64,000 bases of DNA from Theobroma cacao (GCF_000208745.1 NC_030852.1:28313893-28377892); one strand, 5' to 3'. Counted from the stretch's first letter, positions 9,300 through 23,325 are shown. The notes: generated from the sequence alone by a model not told the origin. Made by a program: numbers and translations.

Positions 9300-11768
9300 T
9301 GCAATGGATAATCCTGTTTACTTTGCATGTGAAACTCATTTTATGGAATATGTTATTTATTTTGGTCTCCTTTAATATGTCTCTAGATTTCTTTAGCTAT
9401 GCTAATGTTTTATAGTTGTGTTTGGTTAACATAAACTATATTTGGAATCAGAATTTGTTAGAATTAAAAGAGAAATGTTCCTCTTTAGGAATAAAAGTTT
9501 CTATCATTTTTGTATATATTTCATCTATCCGTTTTCAAACTAGAGTAGCGTTTTTTCTACCTTACGTATGTTTACCACTAACTCTAATTAATTATCAATA
9601 CTTCCTTCCCGTTGCCTCACCCTGGATTAAAAAATCCCAATCTCTCAACGGTTGAGATATGCACAAATATACTCATCGTAGAGAGAGCCCGGCTATTGGG
9701 ACAAATAGATTTCCGGGGAAGGAGTACTGGATAGATGCTTTTATTCCAGAAGAGGAGCATTCATGTTTAGACCGGCTCTCAGCGGATTGGAGCCAGGGCC
9801 ACTGGTTGTGAGGTGTCGTCTTAATCAGGCCGAGCCAGCAAATGAACCCACCGCTACTGTCCTAATCAGCATCGCATTCTCCACCAGAGCAACCACATCT
9901 GGAACTGGCCAAGGCTTTCTACAGATTTAGTATAGAGTTGGATCTCTTGATATTAAACTCAAAAAGAGATTCATAATTCACATGGACAACAAGGAAAGTG
10001 TGGTTATAGTTGAAGCTGTAAACTAAAGATATCATGCCCTCTACTTATAAATTCCACATACCATCTTACAACTTTGAATTGCATCATAAACTTTAGAGGT
10101 TAACTTATGAAAGCCGATTGTAAGCGTCTAAGTGTCTTTACGTCATCACTTACATTTGTATGAGCTTCTCCTGGAAACAGAAGCAAACGAAATAATAATA
10201 ATAATAATAATAATAACAGATTGAGCTTTTCTTTTCTTTTTTGACTCGACGAAACAATGGAAACCATCTTCTTAGTGGAGAACGGCAATTGGGCTTTGAT
10301 CCATTGAAGCAACTTGCTGCCCCTTTTTTTGATTCCATCGGCTGAAAGCAACTAATTGCTCATGGCCTAATGGTTTTTTTCCCATTAATTATTCTGACTA
10401 AGAAATAAAATTGGGAGGACCGGGTTCAGTGATTCAACCCCTTCCAAAAGAAGACTGCCCAAATTTCAGCGACCGTTGAAAAAGTAAAATCACAAGTGGC
10501 GAAGTGCGTCTACCAAATTGCACAAGCTTTTTCAGACAGCACTACTCTTTCTCCTAAAAACAAAAATCACTGTCATAACACATTAGTTGGAGCGTCTGTT
10601 GCACATCCTGAAAAAAGAGCGTGGTGGAAATTGTGGCTTTCCCCTTTTAGGTGCAAATCACGATACAGATAAGCTGTCACATTAAAGGAAACACTTGAAG
10701 AAATAATAGATTCCACCGTACCATGCGCTATCTGACGGGTCCACTTTGACACGTGTCACTATATTAATGCTGTCCTCCTTGCCTCTTTCGTCATTCTAAA
10801 GACACGTTTCCAAGATACATCCGAGCTTTCCCAAGCGAAATCATCCCTTTTTGTTTTGTTTCTTTTGTCCCTTCGTATTCTTTTGATTAATGGAATTTCT
10901 TTTCCTTTTCTCTGTTTGGTTTTGCTCAATCCGAAGGTTTCACCAAGTAAGGGCATTGGCTAATTTTCTGCGCAATATTATTCCATTATTCCTTACCACT
11001 CTCCATAAGAATATATTCACTGAAAAACAGCTTTGTAGACATTTTTTTTTGTATTTTATATTTAAATTCTATCCTTAAATGATTTTGCTAATCATTTAAA
11101 CTATCGTATGGGTTGTCCCTATTAATTTTTTGTTTATTTACATATCTAAAGGAAGAACACGATGGGGATGTTTCATTAATGTTATACACTGGAAAACTTA
11201 ATGTGTAGTAAATTATCGAGTCTTGTATATGAATAAAGCATTCAACATTTGTCTTAATTTATATAGTCAAGGAGATTTGTCATATCATATATTGTACTCT
11301 TTGCAACAAGTATTCCTAATTGCTATGCATGTTACTATATGAATATTTTCCCTGGACAGGTGGGTCTTGGACTCTTAGTAATCTAAGCCACTTTTCATTT
11401 ACCTGATTGCGAGTAAACTGACACACAAGCCTATGAAAAGCTAACGGACAATATTGTAGATTGTGAGATATAAATGCACTGTACAAACAAAACCCTTCCT
11501 TCAAAAGATATTGAGTTTTTTAAATAAACGTGACATCTTTCTTTCTTTTCACCTTGCTTTTGAAAAAGCAAAGACCACCATCGGAGTAGTGCTTTTCTTA
11601 TTTTCATGGACGCTTTTACGTCACCACTTTGTACAAAATCTTTGAAAGTTATTTGCTTGGGTTGATGAACTTTCAGCTGCCTCATCCTTCACCACTCTAT
11701 GTGTCCAAATATCAAATCCATATATATTCTTTTTGGCCATATCTGATCGTATACTCATTTTGCTATTT
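9300..11768. other. Intergenic DNA without recognisable genes
   Basis: Mostly AT-rich. It holds a less AT-rich block at 9680-9940 of unknown origin, an (ATA)n tract at 10193-10216, a palindromic G-box GACACGTGTC at 10748-10757 and a T-rich stretch near 11041. Short open frames show no family features and no splice-linked continuation. Confidence 0.55.
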
Positions 11769-11770
11769 AT

Positions 11771-11824
<54 letters not shown>

Positions 11825-11827
11825 NAT

Positions 11828-11880
<53 letters not shown>
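11769..11880. repeat. Compound (AC)n(AT)n microsatellite, duplicated, with one N
   Basis: Two successive blocks of (AC)n followed by (AT)n, separated near 11825 by an undetermined base. The length is likely misassembled or polymorphic. Confidence 0.9.
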
Positions 11881-11881
<1 letters not shown>

Positions 11882-11963
11882 CTAGTTAGTACCTACTAGT
11901 ATACTATATGATTCCCATGCACAAGCAGTCACATGATCAAGGCATTGCTGCATATATATGTCA

Positions 11964-12621
11964 TGCATTAATCGGGATGTTAATGGATATAGTATCCGTT
12001 AATTTTGAGATATCCAAACTCGAACTCGATTAGTAAATGGGATACCAAATCTTATAATTACGTGAATATTTTTAAAATTTACTATCCTAACTCAAACCCT
12101 AATACATATCTACTACTTAATAATTACCCAAACTCGTTTAAAAACTTGATTATGTTAAAAAAATAATTAAAATGTTCTTCATGAGTACCTAATTACCCGA
12201 ACCCAAATTCGTACCCGTATTTATATACAATAATATTTCACTCCATATTTCATATAATTCACTAATAATTAAATTTATAAAAACACACAAACAATAAACT
12301 TTAAATTTAAATTATAAAAAACAAATATCTCAAATATATCAACTTAAATAACTAAAAACAAATATCCAAATAACAACTTAAATAACATTACAAGTTTAAT
12401 TAACTATATAGGTTTGTTATTAATTACATGAAATTAAAAAAAATAGCTAAGTTCTAAAATTATTCTAATCTCACAATTTCTTTTTAAGAATAAATTTTAT
12501 AAGTTTATATAAACAAAGGTATATATATTATAATTAATAATTTTATAAATTATAATTTTTATAACGTTAATACAAAATAGAAAGTAAATATGTTTATACA
12601 TTTAAAGAATATGTAGTAAAA

Positions 12622-12657
<36 letters not shown>

Positions 12658-12966
12658 ATAATTATATTCTTTATAAATTAACACAATGTAAAGTATATGT
12701 ACTAAAAGATATTACAACTTAATTAATAATCAGAATTTCATAAATTAATTTAATTAACAATATAAGTTTGTCTTTAATTACATAAAATTAAAAAAAAACA
12801 TAATCGACTTCGGGTATCGAGTACCCAAGGGATGGTAACCGAACCTGATACGGATAGTAAAATTATTATCTAAATCTGATTATAAGGTACCCTAATTCTA
12901 TATAATTGGATTAGGCATTCGCGAGTACCCTATAACAAGATACCCATTACGATCCTTACGCATTAA
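11964..12966. mobile_element. Non-autonomous hAT-like element (~1 kb) with 8 bp target duplication
   Basis: Flanked by TGCATTAA (11964-11971) and CGCATTAA (12959-12966), matching at 7 of 8 positions. The ends (11972 inward, and the complement from 12958 inward) read TCGGGATGTTAATGGATAT and TAAGGATCGTAATGGGTAT, 14 of 19 identical. Sub-terminal sequence also mirrors itself (GGATAT..ATCC against GGGTATC..GGGTACTC). The interior is about 700 bp of very AT-rich, non-coding DNA with an (AT)n run at 12622-12654. The 8 bp duplication points to the hAT superfamily. Old and degenerate. Confidence 0.7.
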
Positions 12967-15900
12967 CTTGAAATAAAGCTTGCTACATTGATGGATCGAT
13001 TTACTAAAGCTTGAGTTTGTATTGAGTATGAGATGAGAAGCAGAGAGGACAGCAAGAAGGAAGAGAAAAGACGTTTTTTAGGTTAAATTTAATAGAAGAA
13101 AATTGAAAAAGCTGTTGCATCATAGAATTAACTTATACCCTTTGTAATTTAGAGAACAATTAATTCATACAAGATGTGTGAATTTTTACTTCTTTTCTTG
13201 CCTTAGAGAATTAATATTTTATGTGTATGTATGCATATATAGTAAAAGAGTTTCCATGACCCTACAAATTTCCATGGCGATTTGCATTTTCTGTTGTAGC
13301 TTATTAATTAATTCCATTAAAGTATAATATATGGCTGCATGAGTCGGCACGTGCCATATTGAACACGTGTGACATACTAACCAACCTCATCGTTAATTCA
13401 CACTCAATGCGTCTCGTCTCTGTGGAAGCAGCCAAATGGGAATGTGGCTTTAAGTGGAGAAGAAAGGTAAGCAAACAAAGCAAGACCAAAGAATGGCTTT
13501 AGCCTTAAATGAAGAAGACAAAGTCAAAAAGGAAACATAGGATCCTTCTCTTAATCGCTTAGTTAGAAAAGAAAAAACTAAGTGTTCAAACTAATTTAGT
13601 CTTAGTTTAGTTGATATAGCAAAATCAGCCTGAAACTTTAAAGTAAATAATTCTAGATAACATCTCTCCTTCTTTTGAACTATAATGCTGTCTATGACTC
13701 ACCCAAGGATCCCAATCAAATCTTGACTACAAGAAGAGTTATCATAGAATATGGATCCAATATTGTTATTCAATATAGAAATGTGAAGGGGATTTAGTTT
13801 TATCTCTCATAATCAATCTTTTTCCTTAAGCTTATCATCTCTTTTTGCTTAAGGCTTTTGTCCTTTTTCTCTTTTTTTTTTTTTTTCAGTTTCTAGATAG
13901 ATCAGTCTTTAACTACCATTAGCTAGGGACAGAGGATAAGACTAAGATCAGGTTATTTAGTTAATTGAGCGGTTGAAACAAGAGCTTTTAGCTAGCTTAG
14001 AGTTTACACCAACGAAGGAGTTACTAGGGCAGCTCTGGCTCTAAGACTTTCATCGTCTCTTAGTGCCACAATACTATTACTAGTAATGTCAACTGTTGTT
14101 TTGCGTCGTCTCGAAATAACAAGCCAAAGGAACATACTGATCAGAACTGTCTTTTCTTTCATACAGAAAAATAACAAGCGAAAGGGTGTTATGATTATAA
14201 TGAATTGGTGAAATATTTTAAGTTTAGAATGAAGTTAACATTTTGTAAGGCAATCTACCACTTAATAATGAAGTTGTAGATTAGTTATGGAGATCAGGGC
14301 CGAAAGAGTAATGAAAAGACATCCACCTTTATTTTTCTCTCTCTTTTTCCTAGTCAAATTTTGATGCACAAGGAAAGTCGTGGCTAGTTCATGCTAGCTT
14401 CATAGCCTTCTCAATTCAGACGTGTCAAATGAATTAATGGACACCTAATTAAGCTTTTACAAGATATGACGAATTTGGAATCAAATGGATTTCTCTAATT
14501 TGAATGCAATATATAGATGCATGCACAGTATGTCTAAAAGAATTTCTAAATAAGTATGTAAAGAGTAAAGTTTGTATCATTAAATACAAATTCAAATGTG
14601 GAAAAGGTCTTCCAGGCCAGGTTCAAAACGAGAATGGGAAAGGGGGAATAAACACATTTGGTCTCTTTTACAATCTTCTGACCTATTCAAACTAAATTGG
14701 TGATCAATGTCCATGAATTAATAACTTGTCTCCCAATTCATAATGTTTTTGCGCCCATATGCATGCTTGATCAATGCTTGGGATTCAGTCCATTGTGGGC
14801 TAATCAACTATCACATCGGTTGCAAGACTTGTTTCTAATTGCAGCAATCTAAGGCTCGTTAATGATGGCCTTTTCCCTCGACCCTCATGATTTTAGGGCC
14901 AGGAAGCTTCTTTCACCTTTTCTAATTCCCATTCTTCGCTTTACTTTTTACTCAAAAATGTTTTCACATTATCACCATTAATTTTGGCTGACATAAGGCT
15001 TGAATTTTCTTTACAACAATACAAAAATGAATCATCATCCTATAAGTCAATCATAAATTAATAAAGTAAACAATCAAGGACTGATCTAATGTGAATAGGA
15101 AAAGTTAAGAGTTTACTAATTAGCATTTGGTGAAACTAGAAAATTTAGTCCTATATGAAATGCCAGTCAAGTCTTTGGGCATTGACGCTGCCATGCTGAT
15201 TTTCCCTTGGCTTTTTCCCTCCTTTGTCCTTGTTTTTGTTTTCTTTGGTCTTGTATAGAAACAAGTATATAGCATAATTATTAACTCAACCTAAGGTTCC
15301 CAGGGATCCACCGAAAGGTGGAAGACCTCCTAGCCACACAATGAAGAAAAAAAAGTTACTAGTGTGAATTTCAACAGGGACAAAACAATATCCCCCAAAA
15401 ATAGCTACGAAGGTGGTGGGACTTCATCTATGTTGTTGAAGAATGCATAGGCATAAAATCATCCGTTTAAAGGCAACACTTTCCAAAAGAAAAGAATGGG
15501 AACTCAATTTGGGGTGGTCAAGTAAGGAATCAAAGAAATGGAGCTCTAAACAAGCAAAGTTTGCGAGCTCTCCAATCTCCATTTAGTAGAATTTTCCACA
15601 CGTTTTTTTAGGACCACGGCGTTGTCTTTACGTAGTTTGTGGGTCAAAAGAGGTCCCAAACCGTGGGCTCAGGCTCCATGCTTGTAAAGGGCTTGAGAGT
15701 GAGCAGTTACAGCAAAAATATGTATACCAACCCACTCAGCTGCGTGGAACCATCACTTCGAGCCACATGGCGACTGTTCCTTGGTAGAGGGTCTTTGTAG
15801 TGCGGACACAGGACTTGAACACTCCCCCAAACAAAAAGCTGACTTGACTATGGTTGCCCGAAACATGAGACACAACCCCAGATGAGTTTGAAGTACATGC

Positions 15901-16780
15901 CCCCCTTTAAGCCCTCAACGCACTGTCCTTTGCCCTAGACAACACCAACAACAGAAAAAATAAACTGAATCAAATGTTTCCCCTGAGGGCCCTATTCAGA
16001 AAGGGCACAAGGGAACGAAGGGTCAAATGAACTGAAAATTGGTATATCTTTTACCTTTCTAGGCATATACTCAAAATTCACAAGTTCAACAAGAAATTAT
16101 CTTAGATTTTAAAAGTCCCAAACATCTTTTTTTGTTGTTGTAATTGGGGTATTATACGGGACAAGAGCAACTTTGGACTGATCATGAAACAATGGAGTTA
16201 AACAAGTAAAGTGGCGCAATCGATAAGCGTCCAGCCACAGCGGACAATTTTAGGGTGGCAAAAGGCTATACAGTAACCTTCTGCCAAAGGATACATGTAA
16301 GAATTCCTTAGTGTGGAGACAACATTGATGGTCCTAATAGGCCTTTTTGTACATTGCAAAAAGCGTCATGTGTGAAAGTCCAATCTCCTATTTTGTCCTT
16401 ATTTTCAGGACACTCGGCCAAAGTAATTGTGTGCTACAGCTTCAACCCGAGAACGTCCACAATGCCATTCTTTGACTCCTTTCTCATTTTAATTATCCTT
16501 ACAGTTGATGCTCATCTGTTTTGCAAAAACCCTTTATTTAGAATTGGAATTTTGGGTTGAAGAAACATAAACAGAAACAAAAATCAGTCATTAATCTCGA
16601 ATCTTAGTTAACAAAGTGATGGTTTTTTTTTTTTTTTGCGCCCTTGCTCCCATGTGCCCCCCCCAGGCCGGTCGCAACACGACATTAAGGAGCTTACAAA
16701 AAGTGGGCGAGTCCTAACTTGGTGAAGTGCGTGTGAAGTTCAAAGCAAATTTGAAATCCTGGAGCAATCCACCAAAACCC
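12967..16780. other. Intergenic DNA and distal promoter of the MATE gene
   Basis: AT-rich to about 15200, then more mixed (15290-16550), with a GC-richer stretch around 15600-15950. Nothing resembles a protein family, tRNA or any conserved microRNA I checked by eye. The last several hundred bases presumably regulate the MATE gene. Confidence 0.5.
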
Positions 16781-16790
16781 ACTATAAAAA
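16781..16790 (+). promoter_or_regulatory. TATA box of the MATE gene
   Basis: ACTATAAAAA, 111-120 bases before the ATG at 16901, followed by a CT-rich leader (16829-16875). This decides the start: the open frame extends upstream to 16727, but that part would precede the TATA box, so translation must begin at 16901. Confidence 0.8.
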
Positions 16791-16900
16791 CCCCCTCAAC
16801 TCCCCCTCAGATAACTCCCCCCTCCAACTCTCTCTCGCTCTCGCTCTTTCTTTCTCTCTCGCTCCATCTCTCTGAGCATTTTCCACTTGAATACAAAAAG

Positions 16901-18562
16901 ATGTGCCAGCTTACACCCTCTCCTCACTCCTGCAAATGCAATTCCAACGTTCCTTACCTTCTCTCAATCAGAGACTCGGAAGGGTCCAACATTTACGAAC
17001 CGTTGATTCCCAAAAGCCCAACAGTACCAAACCAGGAACAAAAGTACCCCGTACCAATCCAGCCCCAGAAGCTAGACGGGGCCCCTTCTCTCCCTCTTGC
17101 AGTCAAGGAAGCCATTTCTATAGCTAAGATAGCTCTTCCTATGATACTGACAGGGCTCATGTTATACTCCCGCTCATTGATTTCCATGCTCTTTCTTGGC
17201 AGCCTCGGTGAGCTTGCCTTGGCAGGTGGTTCGCTTGCCATTGGATTTGCCAATATCACCGGCTACTCTATTCTTTCTGGTCTCGCCATGGGAATGGAAT
17301 CCATTTGTGGACAAGCCTTTGGTGCCAGAAAGTATACCCTCCTTGGAATCACGTTGCAACGAACGGTGCTTTTGCTTTTTGTTTCTTCGCTGCCCATTTC
17401 CCTTCTATGGATAAACATGAAGACAATACTCATACTTTGTGGCCAGGATGAAACTATAGCCACAGAAGCACAATCATATCTTGTTTACTCTGTTCCTGAC
17501 CTCTTGGCTCAGTCTCTTTTGCACCCATTAAGAATTTATCTTAGAACCCAATCCATAACTTTCCCTCTAACATGTTGCGCCATTCTTTCTATTCTTCTAC
17601 ACATACCAATCAATTACCTTCTTGTATCACACCTTAAATTAGGAATCAAGGGAGTTGCTCTTAGCGGGGTTTTAACAAACTTCAATCTCGTAGGTTCATT
17701 AATAATCTATATCCTTTACTTTGGAGTCCACAAAAAGACATGGGGAGGATTTTCGATGGAGTGCTTTAAAGAATGGAAATCCCTGACGAATTTAGCCATT
17801 CCAAGCTGCATTTCAGTCTGCCTTGAATGGTGGTGGTATGAGATCATGATTCTTCTGTGCGGGTTGTTACTAAACCCCGAAGCTACTGTTGCTTCAATGG
17901 GCATTTTGATTCAAACAACGGCGCTAATCTACATATTCCCATCTTCTCTAAGCTTCAGTGTATCAACAAGAGTTGGAAATGAACTTGGTGCAAACCAACC
18001 CAAAAGGGCCAAACTCGCTGCCTTTGTTGGCCTGTTTTGTGGCTTCATGCTGGGCTTTTCAGCACTCCTGTTTGCGGTGATGGTTAGGAACATGTGGGCT
18101 AGCATGTTTACTGATGATAGAGAGATCATAGCATTAACCTCTCTTGTTTTGCCTATAATCGGCTTGTGTGAGCTCGGAAACTGCCCACAAACTACAGGCT
18201 GCGGAGTGCTAAGAGGCACAGCCAGGCCAAAAGTAGGAGCAAACATAAACCTTGGTTGCTTCTACCTTGTTGGTATGCCGGTGGCAGTATGGCTAGGTTT
18301 TTTTGCAGGATTTGATTTCAAGGGATTGTGGCTTGGACTATTGGCTGCCCAGGGCTCATGTATGCTGACCATGATGATGGTTTTGGTTAGGACGGACTGG
18401 GATTCTGAGGCTCAAAGAGCTAAGGAGCTGACCGGAACAGTAGTGGTGGTTGATGACAGCAAAGAAGTTGAGCAAGAGAAGCTACTCAAAGCAGAAATCA
18501 AGGAGGATTCTTTTTGTTTGTTAGGAGATTTAGAGAAACCTGATCATTATTGCCTCGTTTAA
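16901..18562 (+). CDS. DTX49: MATE efflux transporter, DETOXIFICATION 49/50-like
   Basis: Single-exon, 553 aa multidrug and toxic compound extrusion carrier, expected to export organic solutes in exchange for protons across an endomembrane or the plasma membrane. An N-terminal soluble tail (1-65) precedes about twelve hydrophobic segments in two MatE repeats. Family landmarks are LGELALAGGSLAIGFANITG (about 102-121), the CGQAFGA loop (136-142), CLEWWWYEIM in the second repeat, STRVGNELGANQP, and ELGNCPQTTGCGVLRGTARP (from residue 424). It ends with a short charged tail. The MCQ start and intronless structure fit the DTX48-51 clade, whose members affect organ initiation, ABA or disease responses in Arabidopsis. 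The sequence looks most like proteins annotated DTX49. Its position beside RS40/41 and BAG1 suggests co-orthology with At5g52050 (DTX50). The real substrate is unknown. Confidence 0.93.
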   Translation: MCQLTPSPHSCKCNSNVPYLLSIRDSEGSNIYEPLIPKSPTVPNQEQKYPVPIQPQKLDGAPSLPLAVKEAISIAKIALPMILTGLMLYSRSLISMLFLGSLGELALAGGSLAIGFANITGYSILSGLAMGMESICGQAFGARKYTLLGITLQRTVLLLFVSSLPISLLWINMKTILILCGQDETIATEAQSYLVYSVPDLLAQSLLHPLRIYLRTQSITFPLTCCAILSILLHIPINYLLVSHLKLGIKGVALSGVLTNFNLVGSLIIYILYFGVHKKTWGGFSMECFKEWKSLTNLAIPSCISVCLEWWWYEIMILLCGLLLNPEATVASMGILIQTTALIYIFPSSLSFSVSTRVGNELGANQPKRAKLAAFVGLFCGFMLGFSALLFAVMVRNMWASMFTDDREIIALTSLVLPIIGLCELGNCPQTTGCGVLRGTARPKVGANINLGCFYLVGMPVAVWLGFFAGFDFKGLWLGLLAAQGSCMLTMMMVLVRTDWDSEAQRAKELTGTVVVVDDSKEVEQEKLLKAEIKEDSFCLLGDLEKPDHYCLV

Positions 18563-21500
18563 TTAATCTCTTTTTTTTATTGTTATTATTGTTGCTACTA
18601 TATTTTTGTTAGTTTTATCTAACCTGTATAGCTTGGAGCGAGGGAGGGAGAAAAGAGGGAAGTTATTCAATTTTCTTTCCTGCGAGGGCAAAGCTGTCCT
18701 TTGGACTTTCTTTGCCATTTCCCACTGATTTTTAATTGTATACAAACGAAGCAGCAAAAAGTTGAATGTGATGGGAAGGAGCAACAATGTCACTCGAGTG
18801 TATGCTACTCACCGTTTTCTGTACTGTACCTTGTTTTTTAGAATTGTACCTGTATACCAAAACAAGTACAAAAGCAACTATTTGTAGTAATTTGATTCAA
18901 AGTCTAATATTGGTTTTTATTTTATTCTTTTGACTAAAGAGACAGTTGTTCATCCTACGTTTACAATCACAGTGAGTGGAGCTTAAGCTTCCCACTCGAT
19001 GCCAAAAATGTAACAGCCCATAATCGTCAACTCAACTCAATTAAGCTTGCACATAAAGGAATGGATGTGCTTAGTTTATTAAAGTCTTTGAATGTATTTC
19101 ATAACAAGGAAAACAGGGTCCTTGAATGTTTTTCAATTTAGATCAATGAAGAATGCCAACTCAGCTGGGGCATCTAACAAAGCTGAGGATTCTGGAAGAC
19201 GGTGCCTCATCAACGCATGTCTTATTTTCATTGCATGACACACGAGCAGGAGACGCAGCCAAAAAACTTTTCCACAGGACAATAGGATTATATGAGGCAT
19301 GTCCCATGTTACTTGTAAGAGGGTTGAACTTTGAAGCCACCGAATTAAGCTTATTCGGTCATTGTGTGAACTGATTTGCATTTATTTTGCCGGTCTAGAC
19401 ACCCTTTATAAACTGCTGTACAAAGGGTCTCACTCTCACACTAAATGAGGTCTGCTAGTGGTATCAATTATCATTCTGACTCAACAATCCACTGGCGAAA
19501 AAATTTCAGGGAAATCACAATTAAAGCGTGATAATAGGTTTAACTTCCTTAAACTGTGCCTATGACTCCATGAAAGGAATATATAATAAAAAATTATTGA
19601 TTATAAGGAAAAGAAGAGACAGTAATTCAAAAACTTATACGTAATGCGTGTCCAAAATAGTAGTTGTTTTTACTTCTTGAGGACTCCTACCTTTAGATGT
19701 CGGAGAATTCTTCATGAGACCTCAAAATTTGTGTGGTAGTGCGCACTACCCCATCAACAGATATCGGATCTACATTAGTACTCTAATTTCAACATGTTAA
19801 ATTTGTCATGGCATTACCAAACCTAACCTCGGAAAAGCTACAAAGAGTAAGAAAACAAAACATAAGATTCGTTATTATGCAATATGCAGCTATATTAAAT
19901 GCCTAAAAACCCTTAAAGTCGAGTTGTATCAGTTGGAAGTCTGTGAGGGTACACCACGTATCCCCCAATTTAGACTGCCGGCAGGCTAAAGGCTTAGTCT
20001 CTCCCTCCCTATGCGTGGGTTGGCATAACATAATGTTAATTCCATCATTGTTTTTTGGACTTGATTTTAGATTAATCTAGTAATTTCCTAAATGTGTGTG
20101 ATCCTAAGCTATTGACTAGTAGTAGCAGCACTTGTTTTTTTTTTTTCTTCCTTTTTTTGGATCATGAAACCGTTTAGATTAAAACAAGAGAGAGAGAGAG
20201 AGGGTGTGTAGGCCAAATGTGGAAGCCTGAAAATTGGAATCTTTGAGGTGATAACCGAAGGAACATATGCAGATGCAGAGTGCAAGTGGGCATTGCCTCA
20301 ACTTGCAGAATACTCTTAATGGAAGTCAATCGAAGATGAGAGTCATGCTCAAGACTCTGAAAAAGAATAAGCTATGTTTCTTTCATGCATTAAAGTTTGG
20401 GACCATGAGAGCTATATGTAGTCTTGGAATTTTAAAATCTATCTGTTGATATTCGGGAAATTCTAGAAAAGTTTTTATGCCATTATTCCTTAACTCCTTT
20501 GGACCGTGTTCATACAATAACAATAATAATCACAATGAGTTGACCACCATTGGTTTACTTTCTTTATTTACCTCAAGACTCAAAAAAGGCAACCCCAATT
20601 GAACAAGCCAAAACAAGGAGAACAAAACAAAGCTTGGATTCTTTCCACTTGAGAATCAATTCTTCTTGTTTCATTGTTTTGCTACGTAATTAGCCCCGTT
20701 CGGAAAAAGCACTCAATTTTATGGCGTTAATACCATTTAAGCTTTTAAAGAATCTAAGAAAATTGAAAGTAGATGATTTATGAAAGAAGATTGACATGAC
20801 AGGATGATTTCCATCTAAATAAAAACAGAATAATCATGCAATTAAAATCTACATCTTCATCAAAGATAGATATATTCATTTGTCCATGTACTCCATGTTA
20901 TAGGGATCGCCCGTTAATCGTATTACTTCAAACCCAATATCATTTACTATGTATAGAGTTAGAAAGAATCTTGATCATTGAACCATTCTCAAGTTGACCA
21001 TATGCATATTATATATATATATATATATATATATAAGTTGGCCATGGAAGTAATGATGCATAAAAAATAAAAGACATTTTCTATTTTATAATAAAAGAAA
21101 TACAGATCTCGAACTGAAACATTTTAACTGACTTACATTGAAGTTTTATGATAAGGGGTGGGTATGGAGAAAATATTAATGAAAGCGTATGTACTATGTG
21201 TAAAAACGTTTTGGTCTTGAAAGTTCAACTTGCAAGAAATTTTAGTGTTCATGGGAAGATACGGAGGGAGCTACAAGTGGAGGTAAGCACGAGTAATAAT
21301 CCATTAATATATAGTCAACAAAGCAAAGGAAAAAAATGAAAAACCTAAAGTCAGCAAAAGTAATAAATTATAACCCATGATATATAGAGTTGTTAATAAT
21401 CCAAATTCTACAATTTTGTCAGACTCTTCTATGCATTAGACTAATTGCCTTTTCAACTTTTTTTCCATCAAAATTTAAATAATTAGCCTTTAAAAAAAAA

Positions 21501-23293
21501 TTTAATAATTAGTGCCTAACAAGGAATAAAGAATGAATTGCCTTTGTTTTTTTATATAAATAAAACTCTTTGTTAATGACTCTCAAACTGCTCCTTAATT
21601 AAAGTATTGTCCAATTGACTTTGCACTATAAATTACAAATAAAATCTCGGATTTATAACCCTAATCTCCGGATAATTTTAATTTTCTAGGAATATCTAAC
21701 GGGAACCCAAGTACATAACATAACCATCTTATTATTGTTAAATTTTACAACCGATTCAATTAAAATCAAACCATTTTCAGCAACAAGGAGTAGAATAGGT
21801 ACATATATATATAGCTGTACCCTGTATTTTTAAGGTAATGACAAAAGGCATAGCATGCAAGCTGTATTCTTTTGTAGGTTTAATTTGTTTATTAATGATA
21901 ACATCAAAGGCTTTAGAATTGAAAATTACTCATTGGTATCATATGAAAAATCAAGATTAAGTAATACAATAGTTTGATTTATTATTTTATTTATACACCA
22001 ATGACAAAATTTAAAAATTTTTGACAAGCAAGGTTAAACACGTATCACATTTCATTAAATTAAATATGTCTACTCAATAATTTTCGTAATTATAAATTTG
22101 GACACATGTCACTTAATGATATAAATTAATTTGTGAAATTAAATCTTGGAGGTCTTGCCAATATATATATTGAAGGTTTTGTTAATGAAAAATGCAATTT
22201 GATCCTACATTTTTATGAGTAATAATTTTCCTTGTTCTATTAAGGGCAAATTTTGATAACCACTACATTGCAGGAATGGGTAGTTGACCAGAGGGTTGAA
22301 TGGGAGCTGATTCCGGCAATTTTAAATTGAGGTCAAAAACATTTTGAAGGACCCACATGCTGAAAGAGAGATCCTACCAACTATTTTTGTTATGTTTCTT
22401 CCTTAGCTTTCGTCAATGTTAGCTTTGGCTGACCTTGGGATTACTATATTTCATTTAGCATTAATCCGCACTATTATTTTAATTCTTTCCTGAGTTCAAA
22501 TACATATATATAGAAAACTAAGAGTGAGAGAAAAAAAATAATCAACCATCAAATTAATTTATAAGTATTGACAGAAAGTTTTCACGAAATTAGATATGTA
22601 TCATTATTGAAGGAGGAGAATTTGGGACAAGAAGCAAATTTTTTTTTTGAATTTTTTTAGACAAACTTTATGGTAATTAAAGTTAAATAAACATTTTTGT
22701 ATTACAATGTCCTCGTGATTATGCCTTATTAAAATTATCTTTTATACTATTGAAAAACAAAGTTATCTTTTTATTTAAAAAATAAATGCACTCGACACAT
22801 ATATCTTTGACCGAAATTAAAATACTAAGTAACAGCCTGGGAGAGGGAAAAAGAAAGGTTTTCTATGCTATATCTATACAGTAAACGATACAAGTCCGTT
22901 TTTCTTTGCCCCTCTATGAGTAGTATTAATGTTTTAGTTATATAAATAAACACTATTAATTGGCACTAATTAAAGTAAAAATTATAAATAATACTATTTC
23001 TCCACATGCCATGATCTTTAAGTAGCAATATTAGTGGAATCATAGTATGTATACTGACATATTATAATCTAATGTTGGATCCGGATGTTAAAAGATGTGA
23101 ATACTCGAAATTATATTTCATCTGTACAACAATATTTTCTTTAGATAATTTACTATCAGCACTAGCTCTTTTCAAGTGCGAAGAATCAAAGTGGGGAAAT
23201 ACTAAAATAATCCTGAAAATTGTTGGGTGGCTCGTAGGGTAATTAAATGCTTCTCATTCCTTAAAAATGCTATGAGTAAACATCATCATCATC

Positions 23294-23325
<32 letters not shown>

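Noticed and set aside
11629..11889. Open frames across 11.6-11.9 kb
   Set aside because: They consist mostly of microsatellite-encoded Tyr/Ile/His/Thr repeats.
16727..16900. 58-codon N-terminal extension of the MATE open frame
   Set aside because: A TATA box at 16781 and CT-rich leader lie inside it; the family starts with MCQ-like sequence, matching 16901.
17929..18246. 105-codon minus-strand open frame
   Set aside because: Antisense shadow of the MATE coding sequence.
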